Assembly (NCBI GenBank): GCA_947503785.1
Contig: CANNFB010000002.1
Location: 248,001-312,000 of the forward strand
DNA: 64,000 nucleotides
Direction of reading: 5' to 3'
Origin: an uncultured Campylobacterales bacterium
GTDB taxonomy: Bacteria > Campylobacterota > Campylobacteria > Campylobacterales > Arcobacteraceae
Positions 28,941-37,835 of this stretch are shown in pieces. The notes under the pieces were generated by a model, which saw only the letters and a program-made list of their open reading frames with translations, searched no databases and had not been told where the DNA came from. The position numbers and the translations under genes are program-made. Each line of letters begins with the position of its first letter. Position 1 is the first letter of the stretch.

Positions 28941-29969
28941 TTATCGACAATTTTCATCTTCTACTAATAAATTAGTATCTACAAGTTGAACCCAATTTGA
29001 GTCATTATCTACAACCATTACATCACCAGATTTCTTTTTATAAATAGTGTCTAAATGTAACCAATTTGCTCTTTTCGCTTGAATAGTAAATTGATCATTA
29101 ATTTTTAAAACTCTTAAAATTGTTGCATTTAAATCATTTGTATTTCTTACATTTAATTTACTTTTATTTACTGTATATAAACATGCAGATAAATCTTTTT
29201 TTATAGTATTGTTTTTTATATTTGCAAAAGATTCTTTTACACTGTAGTTTTTTGCTTCTTTTACTACACTTATATCTTCTATTTTTTTACTTTCTTTTTT
29301 CTTTTCTTTTTTTACTACTTTTTCTATCTCTACTTTTGCTTCTTTCTTTAAATCACTTACAGATATTCCATAATTATTTAAATAAATCACATAACCATAA
29401 TCTTCATCAACTTTTTTATATAACTTGATAGTTTTTGTTCTTACATCAATTTTTATGATTTTATGACCTAAAATACTGTCACCTCTTACATATCTACCTT
29501 CAATATTAGAACTTAATTCACTATCTGCTTTTGCTGTACTTTTTTCATCAACTTTTAAGATTACATAATCTTTCCCATTAAAAGAGTACATACTTTTTAT
29601 TTTGATATCTTTTAATTTTTTAGTTCTTGTAAAATCACTAGTTAATCTAGCCATTTCATTTTGATGTTTAAATACATTTTTCTCATAATCTTCTTGTGAA
29701 ACTTCAAGTTTTTCAACATAAATACCTTGAGTACTTGTATTTGAATTCACATTCTTATTATTAGGATTAGTAGTTTTATTTTGAATTGAATCAATTTGTT
29801 CTTCTAGATAATCTTTTTCAAGTCCAGTTATACTTTTAAAAAAATTTTTTGATTGTTGGTCTAAAACATCTAATTTATCAACATTATCCATACTTTCTTT
29901 ATTTACTTCTTGGGCATATAAATTAATAACTGTAAAAATAAATACAATAATTAAACTAATTCTCTTCAT
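28941..29969 (-). CDS. Secreted PilP/GspC-like protein with SH3-like C-terminus
   Basis: A 342-residue protein with a signal peptide (MKRISLIIVFIFTVINLYAQ). A middle segment with GRYVRGDSILGHKIIKIDV and TIKLYKK resembles the HR domain of GspC/PilP that contacts secretins. A Lys/Glu-rich stretch (KKEKKKESKK) leads to a bacterial SH3-like segment (SKLNVRNTNDLNATIL...ANWLHL). The track start at 30020 lies within the previous gene; ATG 29969 with AAAGGAAAAA upstream and a proper signal peptide is chosen. It probably links inner-membrane parts to the secretin or cell wall. Confidence 0.65.
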   Translation of the reverse strand: MKRISLIIVFIFTVINLYAQEVNKESMDNVDKLDVLDQQSKNFFKSITGLEKDYLEEQIDSIQNKTTNPNNKNVNSNTSTQGIYVEKLEVSQEDYEKNVFKHQNEMARLTSDFTRTKKLKDIKIKSMYSFNGKDYVILKVDEKSTAKADSELSSNIEGRYVRGDSILGHKIIKIDVRTKTIKLYKKVDEDYGYVIYLNNYGISVSDLKKEAKVEIEKVVKKEKKKESKKIEDISVVKEAKNYSVKESFANIKNNTIKKDLSACLYTVNKSKLNVRNTNDLNATILRVLKINDQFTIQAKRANWLHLDTIYKKKSGDVMVVDNDSNWVQLVDTNLLVEDENCR

Positions 29970-29988
29970 TTTTTTCCTTTTAAAACTT

Positions 29989-32247
29989 TTACTTAAATAT
30001 GAATTCATAATTAAATCCACCTATATATGTTGGGTATTTCATAAAGAAATATTTATCTTCAACTCCATCTTTATCAGTTTTCATTATAGAAAAAGGATAA
30101 TCTTCAACAAAAAGAAAATCTTTATCTAAGTCAAGTAAATTAGAATTAAATATTGGTAGCATAACAGTATTCCCAATTCTGGATTGAGTTTCACCATTAG
30201 AGCCTTGATAAAAAACCATTTGACCCCAACAATACATTTGATTTTCAGTACTAATTCCACACATACCATTTTGATCTTCAATCATACGTATTATTTTCCA
30301 ATCAATATCGTTAATAGCATTTTTGAATAAAGTTTCTTCTTCAGTAGTATATGTATTTAATTTATTTATTTTTGTAAAATAATCACCTTTTAATTGATTT
30401 TTACTATTAACCCAAATAATGCCTTTTCCATAACTTTCATATTCTACTATGCTGCCACCAGCTTCAGCTTTACTTGAAATATCAACAGAAAGAATTTCAC
30501 CATCCACTGCTGCATCATAATCAATATGAGATTCAATTAAAGTACTGATATTCTCAACTTTTGCATCTTCATCTTTAGCTTGAGATATTTTATAAAAATT
30601 TCCATTAGCATCTTTTGCTATAACTGTTTGTTGTCCTGCAAGTATTGATTCAAAAGTTATGTCACTTTTTACAAGCTTTGGTTTACATAAATTAGCAGTT
30701 GAACAATTATTTCCACCTATTTGGCTATCCGTTCCCCATGTATATATTTCACCTGTCGTACTTAATCCCACCATTCTTCTAAAGCCGACACTAATCGTGT
30801 AGGTTAAATCTTTAAATTTTATATTAGTTGCCAGGAGAGTTGGTTCCTCGTTAGATTCGCTATCAGAGGCTCCAGTATAGCCCAATGTTGTATGATTTTG
30901 TCCCCAATAATAAATATATCCATCATCTGAAAGAACAAACCATGATGATAAAAGAGAAAATACTCTTTTGGCACGTTTTGTTATTTTTATCTTTCCTTCA
31001 ACAACTGTCTCAGTATTTGTACCATCGAAAAAAACACTTCGGTGAAGAATTTCAGTATTCTTTTTTATATCCCTATCATATCCTTCAAAGTCTATAAAAG
31101 TTTGATTAAGAACATAATCTCCAGCACAATAAAGTTCTCCTTTAGCAGTAATTGCACAAGTACCATGATAAACATCTGATGTAAAATCTACAAATTTAGG
31201 TCGTAAAGGAGAAGAAAAATAATTTTGATTATATAATTCATTATATACTATATCAGCAGCATCAATCTTCCCATCACCATTATTATCAACATTTTTCTTA
31301 CCATAAAGCCTTGATTTAGCTTTAACTAAAACACTAATCACTGCTTTACTATTTCCTATTGTACCATTTGCTGTACGATAAGTATTATTTCCAATACTAA
31401 CACCTTTGAGAACATTATTACCCCAAGTGTATAAATCACCATTTACAATCATTCCACCAGCACGTCTAGAAAACTTTAAAATTGTTTCTCCAATATCTCT
31501 GATAGTTCCACCTAATTTAACAATACCTACATCTCCACCAATATTAATATATTCTTGTGCTATTTCATCTTCCATATTAAATATTTGCTGGCCTGGAGAT
31601 AAAATCTTGTTATTATCTATAATTGTTTTAAAGGCAGGAGCAATTCCACCGACTAAATCAGTTCTACTTAAATCTTCGTAAATAATTAAACTTTTATCTA
31701 AAGAATAAACTAAGGTATCTCTATTATACCAATGAAGAACTCCATCATCATCTAAATAATACATACTTGTAGTTGTCGATTTTGCTGTATCTTCATCACT
31801 TGTAACTTCACTAGCTAAAGATAGAATATACGTTTCTTTAATAGAAAAAGAGATAGAAACATTATGATTTTTTTTGCTAAGAGGTGCTTTTGAATAAGTT
31901 CTGTTTTCATTTGAATAGTATTTATCATATAGTGCTGATTTTACATTTGAAGGTATTGAACTTATTATATAAGTTTTAGTATCATCTAAAGACATTGACC
32001 CTCCAAATAAATTTGAATTATTAAAGCCATTTGGTAAATAAGTTTTTAGACTTGTACTTTCTGAACCTAGTATTGAAGTTGGTTTTGAAGCTTTTGTCAG
32101 AACATATTTTTTATATGCTTTAGCAATTTGTTCTTCTTTTTTTATTACTTTTTTTATTTTTGATAAAGAAATGGTATCAAAGTACATCTCTTTTGAATAC
32201 AAAGTTATTGATAATAAACATATAATAAAAAGTTTAATAAAAATCAT
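29989..32247 (-). CDS. Secreted RCC1-repeat protein with pilin-like N-terminal helix
   Basis: A 752-residue protein with a signal peptide (about 1-19). Residues 31-50 form the shared helix IKKVIKKEEQIAKAYKKYVL found in three other proteins of the operon. RCC1-type blade motifs occur at about 269-277 (NGDLYTWGN), 368-376, 441-450 (DDGYIYYWGQ), 497-506 (TTGEIYTWGT) and 669-676, pointing to a beta-propeller. An EF-hand/dockerin-like DNNGDGKIDAAD lies at 321-332. The C-terminus YPTYIGGFNYEFIFK closely matches that of the 954-residue protein upstream. Likely displayed on or exported by the pilus-like machine; the ligand is unknown. Confidence 0.75.
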   Translation of the reverse strand: MIFIKLFIICLLSITLYSKEMYFDTISLSKIKKVIKKEEQIAKAYKKYVLTKASKPTSILGSESTSLKTYLPNGFNNSNLFGGSMSLDDTKTYIISSIPSNVKSALYDKYYSNENRTYSKAPLSKKNHNVSISFSIKETYILSLASEVTSDEDTAKSTTTSMYYLDDDGVLHWYNRDTLVYSLDKSLIIYEDLSRTDLVGGIAPAFKTIIDNNKILSPGQQIFNMEDEIAQEYINIGGDVGIVKLGGTIRDIGETILKFSRRAGGMIVNGDLYTWGNNVLKGVSIGNNTYRTANGTIGNSKAVISVLVKAKSRLYGKKNVDNNGDGKIDAADIVYNELYNQNYFSSPLRPKFVDFTSDVYHGTCAITAKGELYCAGDYVLNQTFIDFEGYDRDIKKNTEILHRSVFFDGTNTETVVEGKIKITKRAKRVFSLLSSWFVLSDDGYIYYWGQNHTTLGYTGASDSESNEEPTLLATNIKFKDLTYTISVGFRRMVGLSTTGEIYTWGTDSQIGGNNCSTANLCKPKLVKSDITFESILAGQQTVIAKDANGNFYKISQAKDEDAKVENISTLIESHIDYDAAVDGEILSVDISSKAEAGGSIVEYESYGKGIIWVNSKNQLKGDYFTKINKLNTYTTEEETLFKNAINDIDWKIIRMIEDQNGMCGISTENQMYCWGQMVFYQGSNGETQSRIGNTVMLPIFNSNLLDLDKDFLFVEDYPFSIMKTDKDGVEDKYFFMKYPTYIGGFNYEFIFK

Positions 32248-32738
32248 TTTTTAATATCCTTTGCCTTTGATATATAATTTACAAAATAAATAGTATTGTT
32301 CTTCTCACTTTTTTTCATCTCACCTAAATAAGATAAAATACCCTCTCCTGCTTTTAAGCCTTCTTTACTTCTGGCTGTTAATTGCGTAACTATAATATAA
32401 TTATCTATACACATTTTTTTAGAATTTAAAAACTTTAGATTATAATCTAAAACTGACATTCTTTTATAAATATCTTTTATTTTACTATCTATTTCTTCTT
32501 TTTTAATATATTTAGATTCAATTTCCACCATTTTAGCTTTTGTCTTTACAACTTTTCTTTTTAAACTAAGTGTTTCTTGCTTTTTAATTTGAAGTTCTTT
32601 TGTGAGTTGTTCTTTTTCATAAACTAATTTAAAAAAACTTGCTAATTTAAAAAAGAAAAATCCAATAAGATATGCAACAAATATAAATAAACCTACTTTA
32701 ATAATTAGTTTAAATCTCTTATTATTAATACTAATCAT
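32244..32738 (-). CDS. PilO-like inner-membrane coiled-coil protein
   Basis: A 164-residue protein: a short basic N-terminus, one membrane segment (about 13-33; VGLFIFVAYLIGFFFFKLA), a coiled coil (about 37-95) and a small C-terminal domain. This is the architecture of PilO/GspM-type alignment proteins. Its position after the PilN-like gene and the ATPase supports that role, although no residue-level signature was recognised. It overlaps both neighbours by four bases. Confidence 0.55.
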   Translation of the reverse strand: MISINNKRFKLIIKVGLFIFVAYLIGFFFFKLASFFKLVYEKEQLTKELQIKKQETLSLKRKVVKTKAKMVEIESKYIKKEEIDSKIKDIYKRMSVLDYNLKFLNSKKMCIDNYIIVTQLTARSKEGLKAGEGILSYLGEMKKSEKNNTIYFVNYISKAKDIKK

Positions 32739-33487
32739 TTATTCACCTTATTAGGAGTAATACAATCAGTTAATTCCCTGTATTTTTTATCTGTTCTATT
32801 TAATAAGATTTTCTGTCGATGTATTAATCTTTTTTCTATTTTTATTTCTCTTTTTAGTTTTTCTAAAGGCTCTTTATAAATATATTTCTTTGTTAGTAAA
32901 TCTAATCCAAAAAACATAACCCAAACAATTAAAATTACAAATAGTAATATAAAAATATTTTTTCCAAAGTGTGATTTAAAAGTATCTAATTCATTTAAAG
33001 GTTTTATTAATTCTTCAACATTTCCTAAACTATATGCAATTTCTTCATCTTTCTCATTTTTAGTATTTTGTTTAAGAATATTTTCAACTGCACTTTTATA
33101 TTTTGAACTAATAACATAGTAGTATTTTTTAATACTTCCACCACTAGAAAGCATTGCTATATGTTTAGTAATCAGAATGGATTTTATTATATCATCAGTA
33201 ATGAAGTTTTGATTTATTTTTGCAGAATATACAGTTTTATGATTAAATAAAATAAAGTACTCACTATCTGTAATATGAACTAATAGTTGATTTTTATTTA
33301 GATATTCTCTTGATAGTAAATTTAGAGAATATATTTTATCTGTGATTTCATATTTGGATAAATATACACTATGCTTTTTAAAAGATTCGTATGTAAACAT
33401 TTTTTGAGAAATGTCAAAATCATCTTTAAGGTAGAAAGTTTCATTGTCTTCTTTAGTTGCAAAATCTGTAACTACTAATCGTACCAT
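32735..33487 (-). CDS. PilN/GspL-like inner-membrane protein
   Basis: A 250-residue protein with a cytoplasmic N-terminal part (about 1-170), a single membrane segment (about 175-197; IFILLFVILIVWVMFFGL) and a short basic periplasmic helix. A cytoplasmic domain joined to one membrane helix next to the ATPase gene is the arrangement of GspL, PilN-with-PilM and CtsR-type proteins. No actin-like ATP-binding motif could be seen. The start overlaps the ATPase gene by 13 bases. Confidence 0.5.
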   Translation of the reverse strand: MVRLVVTDFATKEDNETFYLKDDFDISQKMFTYESFKKHSVYLSKYEITDKIYSLNLLSREYLNKNQLLVHITDSEYFILFNHKTVYSAKINQNFITDDIIKSILITKHIAMLSSGGSIKKYYYVISSKYKSAVENILKQNTKNEKDEEIAYSLGNVEELIKPLNELDTFKSHFGKNIFILLFVILIVWVMFFGLDLLTKKYIYKEPLEKLKREIKIEKRLIHRQKILLNRTDKKYRELTDCITPNKVNK

Positions 33488-35142
33488 ACTTCCTCCCCTT
33501 TGATAATTGCTGTTGCATCTGCTTTTGTAATAAGTCCTGCATTATATTGTGCCATACAAGCTTTTTCAACTGTCATATATTCAGCTGGGTTTTCAAAGTC
33601 ACCACCAAATCCTAATTTGAATCTAATAACCTCAGCGATTGGAACCCTATCTTTAAATCCACTATTATTACATTCCTCACAACCAACTTTTTTATAGCCA
33701 CCTTCTCCATCTTCTTCTTTACAGAAATCACAAAGTTTACGAACTAACCTCTGAGATACAATACCTCTTAAGTTATCTACTACATCTCCTTCATTAATAC
33801 CTAATGAACTAGTCATTCTTGATACTGTTGCAGGTGCTGAGTTGGTATGCATAGTAGAGAATACCAATTGACCCAAGTTTGATGCATTTACTAATTGTGA
33901 TGCAGTTTCTGGCTCTCTTGTTTCCCCAATAAGAATAATATTTGAATCTTGTCTTAAAATATCAACTACGGCTTCAGGGTAACCATATTTAAACTCTTCA
34001 CTAGCACTTGCAAACTCTGACAAGTCAATTTGGAAGAAAGATTCATCCACATACTCAACTGGATCTTCAATAGTAATTACATATTGCTGTTGTTTAGCAA
34101 GTTCTTGTAGTAATGCGTACATTAAATGTGTTTTACCAGAACCTACTTGACCAGTAATTAAAATCATACCATTTGAGTATTTTGTTAAGTTATCAAGAAT
34201 ATCGACTGTTTCGCTAGGATAATTAAGTCCTCTTAAGTTATGAGAAACTACACCTTTACCACCAATCATTCTCATTACAAGCGAAAAATTTAGTTTAGAG
34301 TTAATAAGACCAAGTCTAAATTTAATATTTTTCTTTCCATAATCATAATTAATTACACCGTTAATTGATTCAAAATCAGAATCTTCTTGATCTGCCATAG
34401 TAACAAGTCTTCTTTTAATTGTTTTTGCAATTGCAATTGGCATTGTTCCCATATCAACTTTAATACCATCAATTCTAAACCATAAAGAAGCAAATCTATT
34501 TGTTTTTTGAATATGTATATCTGAAGCACCCAATAAAATTGCTTGTCCCATCATCTTGTCAAAGTACTTATTAATTTCCTCATCATTATCAGTATCTGAT
34601 GAAGAGCCAAAGATAATCTCTCTATCTTCTCCAAATACTGAAGATAATACACCCTCACCTAAAACAACAATTTTTGTAAAGTAAAACTTACTTAATACAT
34701 CAAAATCTAAGTTTACAACATCTCTAATACCTAGAACTTTATTTTTTGTCTTTTTATCTTCAAGAGTAATAATATACATTGTTGTACAAAACTCTAGCTT
34801 TCTTTCATCTAATTGAAATGATGTATCTTGATATAGCTTTGATAGTTCGTTATAAGAAGCATAATACTCATAACCTAAGCTTCTTACAAATTCTGCATAT
34901 TTTGATTCATTTGCAATTAAATCAGAATAACCACCAGAAAAATTAAATTTTTCTTTTATCACATCTTCAATAAGAGTAGACAAGACAGTATCTTTTTCTT
35001 CTTCTTTATTTATATACTGAGTAAGTGCTGTTTTTTTTTCTTCAAAAAATTCTTTTATATTAATTTTTTTGTTTTTTTTGCTTTTTTTATTAAATAAAGA
35101 AAGGTTTCTTGATTTATATCTTTTGATTAATTTTTTTATCAT
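33475..35142 (-). CDS. GspE/PilB-family secretion ATPase
   Basis: A 555-residue hexameric motor ATPase. It shows Walker A GQVGSGKT (about 331-338), the Asp box VITIEDPVEY, Walker B NIILIGETRE (about 401-410) and the His box STMHTNSAPATVSRM. A tetracysteine zinc motif (CDFC...CEEC, about 471-491) is present as in GspE and PilB. It should power extension of the pilus or pseudopilus. No PilT-like retraction ATPase is seen in the window. GspF/PilC-like platform gene lies nine bases upstream. Confidence 0.92.
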   Translation of the reverse strand: MIKKLIKRYKSRNLSLFNKKSKKNKKINIKEFFEEKKTALTQYINKEEEKDTVLSTLIEDVIKEKFNFSGGYSDLIANESKYAEFVRSLGYEYYASYNELSKLYQDTSFQLDERKLEFCTTMYIITLEDKKTKNKVLGIRDVVNLDFDVLSKFYFTKIVVLGEGVLSSVFGEDREIIFGSSSDTDNDEEINKYFDKMMGQAILLGASDIHIQKTNRFASLWFRIDGIKVDMGTMPIAIAKTIKRRLVTMADQEDSDFESINGVINYDYGKKNIKFRLGLINSKLNFSLVMRMIGGKGVVSHNLRGLNYPSETVDILDNLTKYSNGMILITGQVGSGKTHLMYALLQELAKQQQYVITIEDPVEYVDESFFQIDLSEFASASEEFKYGYPEAVVDILRQDSNIILIGETREPETASQLVNASNLGQLVFSTMHTNSAPATVSRMTSSLGINEGDVVDNLRGIVSQRLVRKLCDFCKEEDGEGGYKKVGCEECNNSGFKDRVPIAEVIRFKLGFGGDFENPAEYMTVEKACMAQYNAGLITKADATAIIKGEEVWYD

Positions 35143-35151
35143 TTTTTCATC

Positions 35152-36168
35152 TTATTGGTACAATGTTTTAAAAGTAAATGTACTTATAACTAAATTTATA
35201 ATATCTGAACCTATTATTACTGTAACAAGCATAGCTATTAACCAAAAAAGAAGTCTCCATTGAATAACCATATATGCAATGTTCTTTTCATACATAGTGT
35301 CACAAGTTTGATATAAAGCTTTTGTTACATCAGCAAAACTTGTTTGACTTAATTCTGATAGTTTAATATCAGCTGTTATTAATGGAGGGAAATTATACTT
35401 TTCAAAAACTAAAAATAGCTTTTTATTCTTACTTATAATATCAGCTAATTCTCCAAAAAAAGGACGTAAACCTAATTTGAAATAATCTTTTGAAAGAATT
35501 AATGATGTCTTATGAAAAGAAATACCAGCACTTAACATTCCATTTAGAATCCTAAACATAAATCTACCATCTGAGTAACATTGTGTTTTAAATACTTTGT
35601 ATAACCATGCGGGCTTATATTTTTCAGTATATACATATCCTAAGAATATAAATAGGGTCACAAAAATTGAAACTCCAAGCCCTAAATATGCAAATTCATA
35701 TGTAAAGTATCCAGGAACACCCAAAAAAGATTCTACATCAGAATTTAGTTTTCGTAATCCTATTAAATCTTTTTCAAGCATTCCTAAATATAAAATCAAG
35801 CCATAAAAAGAAAAAATGATAATTGATAAAGGTACAAATATAGGATTAATCATTTTAGGTAAGAGGTTTGAGTTTGCTTTAGCAAAGGATTGGACTAATT
35901 TTAAACCATCTACGGTATTAGTACTATTTACTACTAAACTATATTGAAAATCGTTTAAAAACTTATTTTTATGTAAAATCGCTTCTAGCTTATGCTTTCC
36001 GATTTCCATATCTTTAATAGCAGCCTCAAGTCTTTTTTTAAATCTTGTCTCTTTTGTAATTTGTTCTTTGTATAAAAGTAAAGCTTTTCTAGTATTAGAT
36101 CCATTTTCTAATTTTGTTACTAGATAATCTAGTAAAAATTGTTCATAAGGATCAGCAAACATACTCAT
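35152..36168 (-). CDS. GspF/PilC-family platform protein
   Basis: A 338-residue inner-membrane protein with hydrophobic segments at about 110-130, 155-177 and 312-335 and two repeated cytoplasmic helical domains, the second with FRILNGMLSAGISFHKTSLILS, as in GspF/PilC. It would turn under the push of the ATPase and add pilin subunits. It lies two bases after the secretin gene. Similarity is mainly architecture plus the second T2SSF-like helical repeat. Confidence 0.8.
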   Translation of the reverse strand: MSMFADPYEQFLLDYLVTKLENGSNTRKALLLYKEQITKETRFKKRLEAAIKDMEIGKHKLEAILHKNKFLNDFQYSLVVNSTNTVDGLKLVQSFAKANSNLLPKMINPIFVPLSIIIFSFYGLILYLGMLEKDLIGLRKLNSDVESFLGVPGYFTYEFAYLGLGVSIFVTLFIFLGYVYTEKYKPAWLYKVFKTQCYSDGRFMFRILNGMLSAGISFHKTSLILSKDYFKLGLRPFFGELADIISKNKKLFLVFEKYNFPPLITADIKLSELSQTSFADVTKALYQTCDTMYEKNIAYMVIQWRLLFWLIAMLVTVIIGSDIINLVISTFTFKTLYQ

Positions 36169-36170
36169 TA

Positions 36171-37826
36171 TTAGAAGCCTTTAATACTTTGTACAGAAAC
36201 AACATATACTATTTCTCTTCTTATATAAGATTTTGAATCACTTCCACCAATAGCAAAGCCTTCTAAAGGAAGAATACCTTCATACTCTTTTGCATCATCA
36301 TGAACAATAATCGAACCAACAATAGAAGTTTCTCCAACTTTTATTTCTCTTGAAATATTATAACTTTGATCTTTATACTCTGGTAATTGAATTGTTGCAT
36401 CTCCAACTTTAGCTTCAGAAATTTTTATTAGTTTTTTAATATTTGGTGTAATATTTAAAAATAGTTTATCCCTAGATATCTTTGCCATAGCAGTTATTGA
36501 AGTACCATCTTTAATAGTATTTACAGTAGCTTCTGATGTTGTTACATTGTCATTTACTGTTGTTTCAATTTTTTCTATATAATCTGTATTTTGACTAATT
36601 GATTGAACAGATGGAATATTGTTTTTTAATACCATAACATTTTTACTATAGTTTAATATTTTTCCTATTTCATTATCTATTGTTCCCGTAACTTCTAGAA
36701 GTCTTGTTGTTCCTTGATTAAGAAAGGAAAGTGCTCCTTCTGTTGCTAAAGATTTTGTAATTCCTGTTGATGTTGAAGGACCTGCTGTTCTTTTTATTGA
36801 ACCAATACCATATTCTCTACTTTTGTTTAAAACTAATTCAATTCTTTCAAATACAATTGTAGCTTCTCTTGCAAAACTATCTTCATATGCTTTTGCAATA
36901 GTTCTAACAGTTGCTTCTACACTTTTTGTAGCCTTCATAAAAATAAGGCCACTTGCTTTATCGATATGATATGTAGAAATAGTATCATTTCCAATTATAT
37001 TTTTCATCATTTTATCTAGTTCATCATAGAGTATTATTTCTGAACTATTTTCAACTTTACTTTCACCAGTTGTTTCACTTGATGATGTTTCGTTTGATGT
37101 TGTGATATTTAATAAAGGAATATTTAGTTCAACAACAATATCTTTATATCTTTTTATATTAATCATCTCTTTATCATAATCAATATCTACATAAACATTT
37201 TTAGCATGTCCTAAAGAATCAATAGCATTTATTAAATTCTTTGATTTTATTGAAACAATACTATTTTGAAAATCATCTTTATTTTTAATATAATTTCCAA
37301 TTGAAACCTCATAACCTGATTGGGCAGTAATTAGTTTGATTAATTCTTCTACTGAGATTTGACCATCTAAATTAAAAGGAATATCTTTAATAGATTGTTT
37401 TTTAGTTTCACTTGAACTTAAAAGTTTTACTAAATATATTGACCCACTTTTTTTAATAAAAAGTTCTTTATCAAGTACGGCGTTTAAATACTGATTTAAT
37501 TCTGCCATATTATGAATTTTCATTCTACTTTTAGGTACTAAAATATCACTACTTTTTAAATAGTAAAAATTGCCATCAATAAGCTCTAGCTCTTTTAAAA
37601 CATCACTTAATGATTTATCACTTAAGATATTTATAAACTCTTTATTTCTATTTTTTTCATCTACTAGTTTTTCAGAGTAAGAGTTTCTTACTTCCTCATA
37701 ACTTTTTTCATTTACTATTTTTTTTGCCTCGGCTGTCATTTCATTGTGATAACTCTTATTTGAACAAGCACTAGCTAATATAATAATTGACATATAGAAG
37801 ACAGATATTTTTAATATTTTTAACAT
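36171..37826 (-). CDS. Outer-membrane lipoprotein secretin (type IVb pilus/PilN_R64-like)
   Basis: A 551-residue protein with a lipoprotein signal peptide (lipobox LASACSNK; Cys about residue 21). The N-terminal third resembles the small N-domains of secretins, and the C-terminal part has features of the secretin channel: the pairing VLKNNIPSVQSISQNT, then AKISRDKLFLNITPNIKKLIK and GETSIVGSIIVHDD. Lipidated secretins are typical of type IVb pili (BfpB, R64 PilN, TcpC), unlike pilotin-dependent GspD. A Ser/Thr-rich insertion (TSNETSSSETTGES) lies near residues 245-260. It would form the outer-membrane pore for the pilus or the propeller proteins. Confidence 0.85.
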   Translation of the reverse strand: MLKILKISVFYMSIIILASACSNKSYHNEMTAEAKKIVNEKSYEEVRNSYSEKLVDEKNRNKEFINILSDKSLSDVLKELELIDGNFYYLKSSDILVPKSRMKIHNMAELNQYLNAVLDKELFIKKSGSIYLVKLLSSSETKKQSIKDIPFNLDGQISVEELIKLITAQSGYEVSIGNYIKNKDDFQNSIVSIKSKNLINAIDSLGHAKNVYVDIDYDKEMINIKRYKDIVVELNIPLLNITTSNETSSSETTGESKVENSSEIILYDELDKMMKNIIGNDTISTYHIDKASGLIFMKATKSVEATVRTIAKAYEDSFAREATIVFERIELVLNKSREYGIGSIKRTAGPSTSTGITKSLATEGALSFLNQGTTRLLEVTGTIDNEIGKILNYSKNVMVLKNNIPSVQSISQNTDYIEKIETTVNDNVTTSEATVNTIKDGTSITAMAKISRDKLFLNITPNIKKLIKISEAKVGDATIQLPEYKDQSYNISREIKVGETSIVGSIIVHDDAKEYEGILPLEGFAIGGSDSKSYIRREIVYVVSVQSIKGF

Positions 37827-37835
37827 TTACTAACC

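Noticed and set aside
29970-30020. Upstream start for the SH3/PilP-like gene
   Set aside because: It overlaps the RCC1 gene and would place a charged stretch before the signal peptide; ATG 29969 has AAAGGAAAAA.
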